From G965247475 sp965247475 (lineage in GTDB: Bacteria; Chloroflexota; UBA11872), in NCBI GenBank assembly GCA_965247475.1, contig OZ252016.1, positions 124,001-188,000 on the forward strand: a DNA stretch of 64,000 bases. Reading direction: 5' to 3'. Each line of letters opens with the position of its first letter. Position 1 is the stretch's first letter. A model generated the notes under the pieces. The model was given only the letters and a program-made list of their open reading frames with translations, did not search any database and was not told the origin of the DNA. Below, piece after piece: positions 8,771 to 17,040 of this stretch. Position numbers and translations under genes: made by a program.

Positions 8771-9711
8771 CTGGAGCCCTTGCCGCCCAGCAGCAGGTAG
8801 AGCACCGCCATTCGCACGGCTACGCCGTTGGTGACCTGCTCGTCGACCACCGACCGGTCGCCGTACGCAACGTCGGGCGAGATCTCCACCCCCTGATTCA
8901 TTGGACCCGGGTGCATCACGATTGCCTGGCGCTTCGCCCGCTCGATGCGTGCCGGCGTCAGGCCCCAGCGCCGGGCGTACTCCCGGAGGTCCGGCAGCAA
9001 CCCGCCGGCGATCCGCTCGCGCTGAACCCGCAGCGCCATCACGATGTCCGCGTCCTCGATCGCCCGGTCCAGGTCGTGATCGATGCGCACCATCCCGTCC
9101 CCATCGACCAGTTGCCCGAATTCCTCTGGCAGCAGCGTGGGCGGACCGCTCAGGTAGACCTGTGCGCCCATGCGGGTGAAAGCCCAGATGTCCGACCGCG
9201 CCACGCGGCTGTGGGCGATGTCGCCGACGATCACGATCTTGCGTCCCTCGAGCTCGCCCAGATGCTTCTGTGCCGTGTAGAGGTCCAGCAGCGCCTGGGT
9301 CGGGTGCCCGCGCAGACCGTCGCCCGCATTGACCACCCCGCAGTCCAGGTGACGGGCGGCCAGATCCGGCGCGCCGCTTCGCGAATGCCGGATCACCACC
9401 AGGTCCGCGCCGAGCGCCTGGATCGTCTGAAAGGTGTCCACCAGCGACTCGCCCTTGTCCACGCTGCTGCCCGATGCCGCCACGTTCACCACGTCGGCGC
9501 CCAGGTTCTTGCCGGCCAGTTCGAACGAGACCCGCGTGCGCGTGCTGGCTTCGTAGAACACGCTCACCACGGTTCGCCCCCGCAGCGTCGGCACGCGGCT
9601 GATCGGGCGCGCCAGGATCTCGCGCATCGACTCCGTGGTCTCCAGCACCAGCGAGAACTCGTCGCGCGTGAAGTCGGCCACGTCGATCAGGTGCTTACGG
9701 TAGAGCGGCAT
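8767..9711 (-). CDS. pyrB: Aspartate carbamoyltransferase, catalytic chain
   Basis: PyrB joins carbamoyl phosphate to aspartate. The 314 residues include the carbamoyl-phosphate-binding STRTR motif (residues 56-60), HPTQ (136-139), and the aspartate-site loops ALRVQRERI and MHPGPMNQGVEI. No pyrI regulatory chain is nearby, as expected for pyr operons controlled by PyrR. The start overlaps the end of pyrR by 17 bases and the end overlaps pyrC by four. Confidence 0.98.
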   Translation of the reverse strand: MPLYRKHLIDVADFTRDEFSLVLETTESMREILARPISRVPTLRGRTVVSVFYEASTRTRVSFELAGKNLGADVVNVAASGSSVDKGESLVDTFQTIQALGADLVVIRHSRSGAPDLAARHLDCGVVNAGDGLRGHPTQALLDLYTAQKHLGELEGRKIVIVGDIAHSRVARSDIWAFTRMGAQVYLSGPPTLLPEEFGQLVDGDGMVRIDHDLDRAIEDADIVMALRVQRERIAGGLLPDLREYARRWGLTPARIERAKRQAIVMHPGPMNQGVEISPDVAYGDRSVVDEQVTNGVAVRMAVLYLLLGGKGSR

Positions 9712-10276
9712 CGCTCACCTCCGCGGTCGCCGCCGGCCCCACCCGCACCTCATCGGTCCCATCCAGTTCTTGCAGGCGGACGGCCACAACCTCGTCGCGG
9801 GCCGTCGGCACGTTCTTGCCCACGAAGTCGGCGCGAATCGGCAGTTCCCGGTGCCCGCGGTCGACCATGACGGCCAGTTGAATCGTCCGCGGTCGTCCGT
9901 AATCGTTCAGCGCGTCCATCGCCGCGCGGATCGACCGGCCGGTGTAGAGCACGTCGTCGACCAGCACGACGTCCCGATCGTTGAGGTCAACCGGAATGTC
10001 GCTCGGGTGGACCGCGGGCGCATGCGCGTGGCGATCCAGGTCATCGCGGTGCATCGCGATGTCCAGTGCGCCGGTGGGCACGCGCACGCCTTCGAAGGAC
10101 TCGATGTGCGCGGTGATCCGTTTGGCCAGCACCGGTCCGGGTCGCGGAACGCCCACCAGCACCAGCGCATCGGCGCCGCTGTTGCGCTCGACGATCTCGT
10201 GTGCGATCCGGACGAGCGCGCGCCGCACGTCGTCGGCCGTCATCACCACCCGCTCGCCGCCGGTGGTCGTACGCAG
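9695..10276 (-). CDS. pyrR: PyrR, pyr mRNA-binding attenuation protein / uracil phosphoribosyltransferase
   Basis: PyrR binds pyr leader RNA when UMP is plentiful and lowers expression of the operon. The body matches the family: RRALVRIAHEIVERN, RDDLDRHA, the PRPP-binding VVLVDDVLYTGRSIRAAM and LAVMVDRGHRELPIRAD. The start is uncertain. The only strong Shine-Dalgarno (AGGGAGG, 10283-10289) is six bases before an in-frame CTG at 10276, giving 193 residues. The first ATG (10243) and two GTGs (10249, 10246) have no good ribosome site but would give the more usual length of about 182. The open frame further upstream is leader and repeat DNA, not protein. It heads the operon pyrR-pyrB-pyrC-carA-carB-pyrK. 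Confidence 0.92.
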   Translation of the reverse strand: MRTTTGGERVVMTADDVRRALVRIAHEIVERNSGADALVLVGVPRPGPVLAKRITAHIESFEGVRVPTGALDIAMHRDDLDRHAHAPAVHPSDIPVDLNDRDVVLVDDVLYTGRSIRAAMDALNDYGRPRTIQLAVMVDRGHRELPIRADFVGKNVPTARDEVVAVRLQELDGTDEVRVGPAATAEVSDAALP

Positions 10277-10420
10277 CTCAAGCCTCCCTGTCGCCGTCTC
10301 GGCGGGACACAAAGAATGGGCCCGAAGGCCCGTTATCCGCAGGTGCGGTCGAATCGCGCCGAAACGCGACGCCTTTCCGCCTCGCTGGGTCGGATTAAAG
10401 GCCGCCAGGCCCCAGTATAG
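10277..10420 (-). promoter_or_regulatory. pyr operon promoter and PyrR-responsive leader
   Basis: Read on the minus strand, a -10 hexamer TATACT (10414-10419) starts a leader of about 130 nt. Near its 5' end is GACCCAGCGAGGCGG (10377-10391), close to the known PyrR-box consensus ARUCCNGNGAGGYU. A terminator-like hairpin follows at 10308-10331. At the end, CGACAGGGAGGCTTGAG (10277-10293) again resembles the box and contains the pyrR Shine-Dalgarno. The arrangement suggests PyrR control by attenuation, by blocking translation, or by both. No clear -35 was found. Motif matches are seen in the sequence; the regulatory role is inferred. Confidence 0.65.
10308..10331 (-). terminator. Leader terminator hairpin before pyrR
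   Basis: The minus-strand RNA reads GGGCC-UUCG-GGCCC (10318-10331), a five-pair stem closed by a stable UUCG loop, followed by AUUCUUUGU. It lies between the two PyrR-box-like motifs, where an attenuator of a pyr leader is expected. Confidence 0.6.
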
Positions 10421-10451
10421 CCGTATCGCCAACGAGCGGTCGGTAACCGTG

Positions 10452-10597
10452 CACCCTGAGCCTGTCGAAGGGGCGGTACCACCGGACATCACCCCGAGCC
10501 GCTCCGCCCTGTCATTCCGAGGCGAAGCGAGGAATCTCACGGCCACCGGACCGGCGAGAGCCGTCCTTTCGTGTTGGCCTGAGCCTGCCGAAGGGGC
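10452..10597. repeat. Interspersed repeat cluster between purA and the pyr promoter
   Basis: Three repeat units lie here: a B unit (CCTGAGCCTGTCGAAGGG, about 10455-10472), an A unit (starting TCATTCCGAGGCGAAGCGAG at 10512, ending about 10537), and a second B-like unit (CCTGAGCCTGCCGAAGGG, about 10579-10596). Together with the pyr leader they account for the 320-base gap between pyrR and purA. No gene is present. Confidence 0.7.
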
Positions 10598-10602
10598 CGC
10601 GC

Positions 10603-11895
10603 CTACCCGTCGAACGGATTCGCCAGCGCGATAATCGACGTCCGCGCCTGACCGGTGCCAATCAGGCCGACCGGCGTGCCCACGATCTGCTCGATTGCGC
10701 GCACGTATTGCTGCGCTGCCGCCGGCAGCGCCTCGAAGCGCTCGACGCCTTCCGTCGACGTCATCCAACCGGGGAACTCTTCATAGACCGGCCGCGCTCG
10801 TTCCAGCGCCCGGGTGTCCGGCGCCAGGCGCACGCGCTTGCCGTCCAGCTCGTACTCCACGCACACCTTGATGCGCTCCAGCGTGTCGAGGCCGTCGATC
10901 TTCGTCAGCGCCAGGCGGTCCACGCCACTGAGCGCCCCGGCGGTTCGCACCGCCACCGCGTCGAACCAGCCACAGCGGCGCGGCCGACCGGTCGACGCCC
11001 CATACTCGCCGCCGGCGACCTCGCGGAGGTGATCGCCGAGTTCGTCCGTCAGCTCCGTCGGGAACGGACCCTCGCCAACCGACGACGTGAACGCCTTGGC
11101 CACGCCCACCACCTGATCGAGCTCGCGTGGCGGGATGCCTGCCCCCACGCACGCGCCGCCCGCCGACGGGCTTGACGAAGTCACATAGGGGTAATGCCCC
11201 CAGTCGAGGTCGCGCATGACCCCGAGTTGACCCTCCAGCAAGATCGCCCGATCTTCCTGGAGCGCCTGCTGCACCGGTCCCATCGTGTCGACGATGTGGG
11301 GAGCGAGCGCCTCGCCCCACGCGATCGCGCGATCGATCAAGTCGCGTGCGTGCACGGGTGGCTCATCGAACACGACCTGCAGCAGCCGGTTCTTCTGCTC
11401 GACTGCTGGCGGGATGATCTCGGCCAGTGCGTCCGCATCCAGCAGATCGCCCATGCGCACGCCCGACCGTGCCGATTTGTCCGCGTACGCGGGCCCGATG
11501 CCGCGCAGCGTGGTGCCTTGGGCTTGATCGCCGCGCGACCGTTCCTCGGCCGCGTCGATCGCCACGTGGTACGGCATCACAACATGGGCGCGCTCGGAGA
11601 TCCACAGCCGGTCAAGCGAAATGCCCGTCCGCCCCCCCACGTCGGCCATCTCGTCGATCAGCGCCGGGGGGTTCACGACCGTTCCCGGACCGAGCAGGTT
11701 GTCCACCCGCGGGTTGAAGATGCCGGCCGGCAGCAGGTGCAGGGCGAACGTTCCCAGATCATTGACGATCGTGTGCCCGGCGTTGTTCCCGCCCTGAAAG
11801 CGGATCACCATATCGGCCTGCTGAGCCAGGTAATCCACCACCTTGCCTTTGCCCTCGTCGCCCCACTGGGCGCCGAGAACGGCCACTGTGCTCAC
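10603..11895 (-). CDS. purA: Adenylosuccinate synthetase
   Basis: PurA makes adenylosuccinate from IMP, aspartate and GTP, the first committed step to AMP. The 430-residue protein begins STVAVLGAQWGDEGKGK, the GTP-binding loop with the catalytic Asp13, followed by NNAGHTIV with the catalytic His. It also shows GTTLRGIGPAYADK, STGRPRRCGWFDAVAVR and the C-terminal GTGQARTSII. The start is a GTG at 11893-11895 with GAGGAG nine bases upstream. It lies between pyrG and the pyr operon on the same strand, separated from pyrR by the repeat cluster and the pyr promoter, so it is probably a separate transcription unit. Confidence 0.97.
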   Translation of the reverse strand: MSTVAVLGAQWGDEGKGKVVDYLAQQADMVIRFQGGNNAGHTIVNDLGTFALHLLPAGIFNPRVDNLLGPGTVVNPPALIDEMADVGGRTGISLDRLWISERAHVVMPYHVAIDAAEERSRGDQAQGTTLRGIGPAYADKSARSGVRMGDLLDADALAEIIPPAVEQKNRLLQVVFDEPPVHARDLIDRAIAWGEALAPHIVDTMGPVQQALQEDRAILLEGQLGVMRDLDWGHYPYVTSSSPSAGGACVGAGIPPRELDQVVGVAKAFTSSVGEGPFPTELTDELGDHLREVAGGEYGASTGRPRRCGWFDAVAVRTAGALSGVDRLALTKIDGLDTLERIKVCVEYELDGKRVRLAPDTRALERARPVYEEFPGWMTSTEGVERFEALPAAAQQYVRAIEQIVGTPVGLIGTGQARTSIIALANPFDG

Positions 11896-12011
11896 TTGAT
11901 TCGACTCCTCAATCGTGACTGATCACACACTCGGTCCGGGGCGTGCGGACCGTTTGATCTGCCGCGCCCTGGACGAGCGCTGGCGCTAGGCGCCGTCCGT
12001 CCGTGCGCGGC

Positions 12012-13715
12012 TCATGCCATCACCTCGGGCGCGAGCGCGGGCATCCTGGGCCGCCCCTCGGTATACCGCACGGCCGCCGCCATCATCCCTCGGAAGAGGG
12101 GATGCGGCCGGTTGGGCCGCGAACCGAACTCCGGGTGAAACTGCGATCCCACGAACCACGGGTGCCCCTTCAGCTCGATGATCTCCACCAGCTTCCCGTC
12201 CGGCGACACCCCGCTGATGGTCATCCCCTGCGATCGGAAGATATCGCGGTACCTGTTGTTGAACTCCATCCGATGCCGATGCCGTTCCTCGATGCGCGGC
12301 GTGCCGTAGACCTCGCGGGTCGCGGTTCCGTCCACGAGCTCACACGCCCACAGGCCCAGCCGCATCGACCCGCCCATGTTGGCCACGTCGTAGTACTCGG
12401 GCATCGGGTGGATCACCGGATGCTTGGTGTCCGGATCGAACTCGATGCTGTTGCAATCGTCGGTGCCCAGCACTTTGCGGCCGAACTCGATCACGGCCAC
12501 CTGCATCCCCAGGCACAGCCCCAGGTACGGGATCTTCTGCGTGCGCGCGTAGTTGGCCGCCACGATCTTGCCCTCGATCCCGCGAGGGCCGAACCCGCCG
12601 GGCACGATCATGCCGGCCACGCCATCGAGCAAATCGGCCGGGTCTCGATCCTCCAGTTCCTCCGAATCGACCCACCGGATCGTTGGCCGCACCCGCAACG
12701 CGATGCCCGCGTGCTGCACCGACTCGACGACGCTGAGATACGAGTCGGGCAGCGAGACGTACTTCCCCACGATCGCAATCTCGATCTCGGGCAGCGGCGC
12801 CGCCAGCGCCTCCACCAGTTGGCGCCACTCCTCCAGATCGGGCGACTCGGGCTCGATGCCGAAGTGCTCGCAAATGATCGTCCCCAGCCCCGCCCGCTCG
12901 AGAATCAGCGGCACCTGGTAGATGCTGGTTGCGTCCGGGTTCGAGATCACCGCGCGCAAATCCACGTCGGCGAATAGCGCAATCTTCTCCGCCAGATCCT
13001 CACTGAGGGCCTCGTCGGAGCGGCAGATGATCACGTCCGGCTGAATGCCGATGCTGCGCAGCTCTCGAACGCTGTGCTGCGTGGGCTTGGTCTTCAGCTC
13101 GCCGCTCCCGCCGATGCGCGGCACCAGCGTCACGTGCACATAGAGCACGTTCTCGTGACCGTGGTCGCGCCGCATCTGGCGCAGCGCCTCGAGGAATGGG
13201 ATGTTCTCGATATCGCCAATCGTCCCGCCGACCTCGACGATCACGACCTCGGAGTTGTTAAGGTCCCCGACGTCGCGTATGCGCGCCTTGATCTCGTCGG
13301 TCACATGCGGGATCACTTGGATCGTGCCGCCCAGGAAGTCGCCGCGGCGTTCGTGACTGATCACGCGGTCGTACACGCGGCCGGTGGTCAGATTGCTGGC
13401 GACCGTGAGGTTCTCGTCGATGAACCGCTCGTAGTGCCCGAGATCGAGGTCCGTCTCGGCGCCGTCGGCCGTCACGAATACCTCGCCGTGCTGCAGCGGG
13501 CTCATGGTGCCGGGGTCCACGTTGATGTAGGGGTCCAGCTTCATCACCGATACCCGCACCCCGCGGCTCTTGAGCATGCGGCCGATGCTCGCGACCGCCA
13601 CCCCCTTGCCGACGCCGCTGACCACCCCGCCGGTCACGAATACATAGCGACGCTCGATCGAGCCGCTGGCCGTTTCGGGACCGCCCACCGCCGTGCCGGT
13701 TTGCCTAGGTCCCAC
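12012..13715 (-). CDS. pyrG: CTP synthase
   Basis: PyrG aminates UTP to CTP with glutamine and ATP. The synthetase domain starts YVFVTGGVVSGVGKG (P-loop about residues 30-38), continues with KLDPYINVDPGTMSPLQHGE and the CTP-feedback region. The C-terminal glutaminase domain has LGLCLGMQ with the nucleophilic cysteine, and QFHPEFGSRP. At 567 residues it is slightly longer than usual (about 545) because of roughly 20 extra N-terminal residues. The true start could be further in. Its start overlaps the end of the upstream metallo-beta-lactamase-like gene by 11 bases. Confidence 0.96.
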   Translation of the reverse strand: MGPRQTGTAVGGPETASGSIERRYVFVTGGVVSGVGKGVAVASIGRMLKSRGVRVSVMKLDPYINVDPGTMSPLQHGEVFVTADGAETDLDLGHYERFIDENLTVASNLTTGRVYDRVISHERRGDFLGGTIQVIPHVTDEIKARIRDVGDLNNSEVVIVEVGGTIGDIENIPFLEALRQMRRDHGHENVLYVHVTLVPRIGGSGELKTKPTQHSVRELRSIGIQPDVIICRSDEALSEDLAEKIALFADVDLRAVISNPDATSIYQVPLILERAGLGTIICEHFGIEPESPDLEEWRQLVEALAAPLPEIEIAIVGKYVSLPDSYLSVVESVQHAGIALRVRPTIRWVDSEELEDRDPADLLDGVAGMIVPGGFGPRGIEGKIVAANYARTQKIPYLGLCLGMQVAVIEFGRKVLGTDDCNSIEFDPDTKHPVIHPMPEYYDVANMGGSMRLGLWACELVDGTATREVYGTPRIEERHRHRMEFNNRYRDIFRSQGMTISGVSPDGKLVEIIELKGHPWFVGSQFHPEFGSRPNRPHPLFRGMMAAAVRYTEGRPRMPALAPEVMA

Positions 13716-14352
13716 CCGCGCCCTTTTTCACCCTCGGCGCCAGCAGCTGCAGCGCCACCGGCTCAGGCAGGCGACTGCGGGTTACGGACAGGCTGGCTTG
13801 GGCCGTCGTGCTCCCGCCGCCGAGTTCGCGGGCAACGTCCTTCCACCTACTAGCGTCGTTCGGCCCGTACGGCACCACGATGCTGGGCTCGATTCGGTTG
13901 ACGAGGTGGATGATGCGCTCGGGCGGCAGGCCGGTCGACCCGCCATCGACATTGATCAGCAGCACGTGCAGCCCGCCGAGCTCGTCGAGCAACGCATCAC
14001 TCGGTTCCTCCGTTAGACGCGAGAAGACCCCCACATTCAGACGGTCGATCTCAATGGTGTACAGCGTCGTGGCCGGCTCGCCGGCACCGTTGTGTTCGGC
14101 TACGCCGTGTACGTAGACCCCTGCCACCTCATACTCGCCGGGCCCGTCGGCCACGAACGGCGTGCGCCCCGGTTTGTTGGGTCGCACCAGATCGTCGTAC
14201 GCCACACCCGCAGCGGGATTGCCGAGGGTTACCAGATCGGCCTTGGGGCGCGCCGATCGTTGCTTGATGCCGGAAGTGTGCGGGTCGGTTGCTACGGCGG
14301 CGTCGCGGCCACGGAGGCGAAATGCGGTGCCTCCGAGCCACGTGACTTCCAT
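13705..14352 (-). CDS. Metallo-beta-lactamase-fold protein lacking the metal motif
   Basis: The 215-residue protein resembles small MBL-fold hydrolases of the UPF0173/RomA type. It opens EVTWLGGTAFRLRGRDA, then AVATDPH, and later has GPGEYEVAGVYVHG and IVVPYGPNDASRWKD. The usual HxHxDH zinc-binding loop should follow the second strand, but the matching segment reads DLVTLGNPAAGVAYDDL, without histidines. It is therefore probably not a standard zinc hydrolase. The gene is first in a unit with pyrG, overlapping its start by 11 bases, and has its own extended -10 promoter about 50 bases upstream. Function unknown. Confidence 0.65.
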   Translation of the reverse strand: MEVTWLGGTAFRLRGRDAAVATDPHTSGIKQRSARPKADLVTLGNPAAGVAYDDLVRPNKPGRTPFVADGPGEYEVAGVYVHGVAEHNGAGEPATTLYTIEIDRLNVGVFSRLTEEPSDALLDELGGLHVLLINVDGGSTGLPPERIIHLVNRIEPSIVVPYGPNDASRWKDVARELGGGSTTAQASLSVTRSRLPEPVALQLLAPRVKKGAGGT

Positions 14353-14401
14353 CCAGAGTACCGAAAAGCGGGGTGCGCAACGCCCCCCGCGCGGTCCGCA
14401 A

Positions 14402-14410
14402 ATTGTAGCA
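14402..14410 (-). promoter_or_regulatory. Extended -10 promoter for the MBL-like gene and pyrG
   Basis: On the minus strand TGCTACAAT (14402-14410) is an extended -10 element. It lies about 50 bases before the start at 14352, in the 135-base divergent gap with the glycan locus. No good -35 is visible. Confidence 0.5.
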
Positions 14411-14487
14411 TGGGGTCACTCCAAACCTGTCAGCGGTCCCATCGGGAGCGGCGACGGGTCTCCGCCGCTGGCGCCTAGGCTTCTCGT

Positions 14488-15330
14488 ATGGCGGTTGTCG
14501 CAACGAAACGACCGATTGGCTACGCCCGACAGATCGTCGGGGTCTTCAGGGAGCTGGCGGCATATACCGATCTGCTTCGGAATCTCGTCGTTCGGGACTT
14601 GAAGGTCCGCTACCGGGGCTCAGTTCTCGGATTCGCGTGGTCGCTGCTGAACCCTCTGCTGATGATGGCCGTGTTCACGCTTGTGTTCCAGGTCCTGGCC
14701 AGGACGGAGCAGATCGACCGCTATCCGTTCTTCCTGATGGCGGCGCTCGTCCCGTGGCTGTTCACCCAGCACGCGCTGACGTCGGCGATGCGCAGCGTCA
14801 CCAGCAACGCCCAGCTCATCAACAAGGTCTACTTTCCGCGCGAGCTGCTGCCGATCAGCGCGGTGCTCGCGAGCTTCGTCAACTTTATGCTGGCCTTCGC
14901 CGTGTTCTGGCTGATCGGGCTCGCGTTCGGCGTTGGCAACACGCGGGCGATGGCGTTCGTTCCGCTGATCATGCTGCTGCACCTGGCGTTCGTCATGGGG
15001 CTCGCCTTGCTCTTGGCGACGGCCAACGTGTTCTTGCGTGACACCGAGCACCTCATCGAAGTCTTGCTGCTTGCCTGGTTCTTCCTGACCCCGATCTTCT
15101 ATGCGATGTCGATCGTGCCCAACGCCACTTTCCTGGGGCTCGACATCCACCGCTGGGTCTTCACGCTCAACCCGATGGCCACGCTGGTCACCGACTATCG
15201 CTATGCCCTGATGTGGGGCTTCTTCCCGATCCGGCACACGCTCGTCACCATTGCGATCGCGGCCGTTGTGCTCCCCTTTGCCTGGTGGCTGTTCCGGCGC
15301 TTCGCCATGCGCTTCGCCGAGGAGTTGTAG
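14488..15330 (+). CDS. wzm: ABC-2 type polysaccharide exporter, permease subunit
   Basis: This is the membrane half of a Wzm/Wzt (TagG/TagH-like) exporter that moves lipid-linked glycan across the cytoplasmic membrane. The 280 residues show the family start, LLRNLVVRDLKVRYRGSVLG, then about six membrane helices including WSLLNPLLMMAVFTLVFQ and FFLTPIFYAMSIVP. The last codon (TAG at 15328-15330) abuts the GTG of the ATPase gene, so the two are coupled. It is the first gene of the plus-strand glycan locus. The ATG at 14488 has only a weak ribosome site. Confidence 0.93.
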   Translation: MAVVATKRPIGYARQIVGVFRELAAYTDLLRNLVVRDLKVRYRGSVLGFAWSLLNPLLMMAVFTLVFQVLARTEQIDRYPFFLMAALVPWLFTQHALTSAMRSVTSNAQLINKVYFPRELLPISAVLASFVNFMLAFAVFWLIGLAFGVGNTRAMAFVPLIMLLHLAFVMGLALLLATANVFLRDTEHLIEVLLLAWFFLTPIFYAMSIVPNATFLGLDIHRWVFTLNPMATLVTDYRYALMWGFFPIRHTLVTIAIAAVVLPFAWWLFRRFAMRFAEEL

Positions 15331-17040
15331 GTGGTCGCGCCCGCCGTCCGGATCCGCGGCGTGCGCAAGAAGTTCGTCATTCGCCACGAGGCGGCGCGGT
15401 CTATCCAGGGCTGGGTCCTTGCGCTGCTTGGCCGCGCATCCATCGAGCACGAGGAGTTCTGGGCGCTCGACGGCGTCGATGTCGATATCGCGCCCGGCGA
15501 GACGCTCGGGATCATCGGTCCCAACGGGTCGGGCAAGAGCACGATGCTCAAGCTGCTGGCCGGCACCATCGCGCCCACTGACGGGAGCATTCGGACGAGC
15601 GGCAGCGTGTTTGGGCTGCTCGAGCTCGGCGCGGGCATGCACCCGGACCTGACCGGACGCGAGAACATCTTTCTCAACGGATCGTTCCTCGGACTGAATC
15701 GCGCCGAGGTCCGTGCGCTCTACGACCAGATCGTGGCGTTCGCCGAGCTCGAGCAGTTCATCGATACGCCCGTCAAGCACTACTCGTCGGGCATGTTCAT
15801 GCGCCTGGGATTCGCGATCGCGATCAACGTCGACCCCGACATTCTGCTGATCGACGAGGTGCTGGCCGTCGGCGATGCGCGCTTCGCGGCCAAGTGCTAC
15901 GAGGCGCTCGCCGAAGTGAAGCGCCGCGGCCGCACCATGCTGCTGGTCTCGCACGACCCCATTCAGGTGCGTCGGTTTGCCGATCGTGTGCTCTGGATCG
16001 ACCACGGGCGCGTCCGCATGCTCGGTCGTCCGCAGGAGGTCATCCAGGCCTACTTGCGTGAGATGCGCGGCCCGATGACGCCCGCGCTCGCCGGCGATCG
16101 AGATGCCGATCAAGAGGATGGCAGCGGCGAGGCGCGTATTCGGGCGGCGGTCGCGGTGGACGCGGTCACGCGGCGCGAGCAGTACGTCGCGCTGCCCGGC
16201 GATACGCTCGCGCTTCGCCTCGAGCTCGAGACCGACCAGTACCTCGAGGAGGTCGCGGTCGGCTGCGCGCTGCGCCGCAGCGACGGCCTGCTCGTCTGCG
16301 AATCGTCCACCGCCGGCGGTGTCGGCCCGATCGCGCTCGAGCCGGGTCGAACGTTGGTCGAGTGCACGCTCGGCCCGTTGCCGCTCGGCGCCGGCGCGTA
16401 CCACATCTCCGTAGGCGCGTGGCCGGCCCAGGACCGGATGAGCCCGTATCACCTATGGCGCAACGCCGTCTCGCTGTTCGTCGGCAAGACGGCGGGGCAT
16501 CAACGGGGCACGGCCGTGGTGCCCTTCCAGTGGCGGGTGAGCACGTCCACCGAGCACCCGCCGCTCGAGTCGGCTCGTGACCCCATCGCGCAGCCCGACA
16601 TGCTCAGCGTTGAAGCCGGCCCGCTGTGGCACGCCCCGCCCAGCGCTCTGGCCGTTGGCGAGCGCGACGACGAATGGCTCGGCGCTGGGTGGTACCCCGC
16701 CGAGAACTGGCCGCCGCGCGTCCGCTGGACCGCCGAGCGCGCGGTCGCCTACCTGACCCAGGACGTGGGACAGGGCGCGCTGATCCTGTCCGTCTGCCGC
16801 CCGTTGCACGACACCTCCAAGGCGTCCGCGAAGGTCGCGGTGGACGGCCGCCACCTCGCCTCCTTCAGGGTCAATCAAATGGACTTCGAAGAGATCGCCG
16901 TTCCGTTGGATCCGGTATTCGCCCCCACAACGCGCGAGGTCGTGATCGACGTCGACGGCGCCCTGGTGCCGGCTGTCGTCGGCCTGGACGACGACACCCG
17001 GCGGCTGGGGCTGGCGTTCCAATCGATCCGCGTGGAATGA
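15331..17040 (+). CDS. wzt: ABC polysaccharide exporter ATPase with two C-terminal domains
   Basis: The ATPase partner of the upstream permease has 569 residues from a GTG start. The nucleotide-binding domain has Walker A GPNGSGKST (residues 63-71), the family-typical signature YSSGM (151-155), Walker B ILLIDE (171-176) and switch His208. Residues of about 255-405 fit the Wzt_C carbohydrate-binding domain, which in E. coli O-antigen systems recognises the finished chain. A further beta-rich domain follows (about 430-569) with LGAGWYPAENWPP and a closing DDTRRLGLAFQSIRVE pattern. Related-looking modules occur in the next three genes. Its stop overlaps the GT2 start by four bases. Confidence 0.92.
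   Translation: MVAPAVRIRGVRKKFVIRHEAARSIQGWVLALLGRASIEHEEFWALDGVDVDIAPGETLGIIGPNGSGKSTMLKLLAGTIAPTDGSIRTSGSVFGLLELGAGMHPDLTGRENIFLNGSFLGLNRAEVRALYDQIVAFAELEQFIDTPVKHYSSGMFMRLGFAIAINVDPDILLIDEVLAVGDARFAAKCYEALAEVKRRGRTMLLVSHDPIQVRRFADRVLWIDHGRVRMLGRPQEVIQAYLREMRGPMTPALAGDRDADQEDGSGEARIRAAVAVDAVTRREQYVALPGDTLALRLELETDQYLEEVAVGCALRRSDGLLVCESSTAGGVGPIALEPGRTLVECTLGPLPLGAGAYHISVGAWPAQDRMSPYHLWRNAVSLFVGKTAGHQRGTAVVPFQWRVSTSTEHPPLESARDPIAQPDMLSVEAGPLWHAPPSALAVGERDDEWLGAGWYPAENWPPRVRWTAERAVAYLTQDVGQGALILSVCRPLHDTSKASAKVAVDGRHLASFRVNQMDFEEIAVPLDPVFAPTTREVVIDVDGALVPAVVGLDDDTRRLGLAFQSIRVE

Noticed and set aside
14620..16452. Long minus-strand frame opposite wzm/wzt
   Set aside because: It has no family motif and mirrors codon bias of the real plus-strand genes, where third positions are G or C. 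Such antisense frames are common in GC-rich DNA; similar ones at 19.6-21.9, 26.97-28.4 and 36.8-38.7 kb were left out for the same reason.
16626..17036. Upstream extension of the GT2 frame
   Set aside because: The 137 codons are the shadow of wzt; the ATG overlapping the wzt stop precedes the GT2 fold directly.
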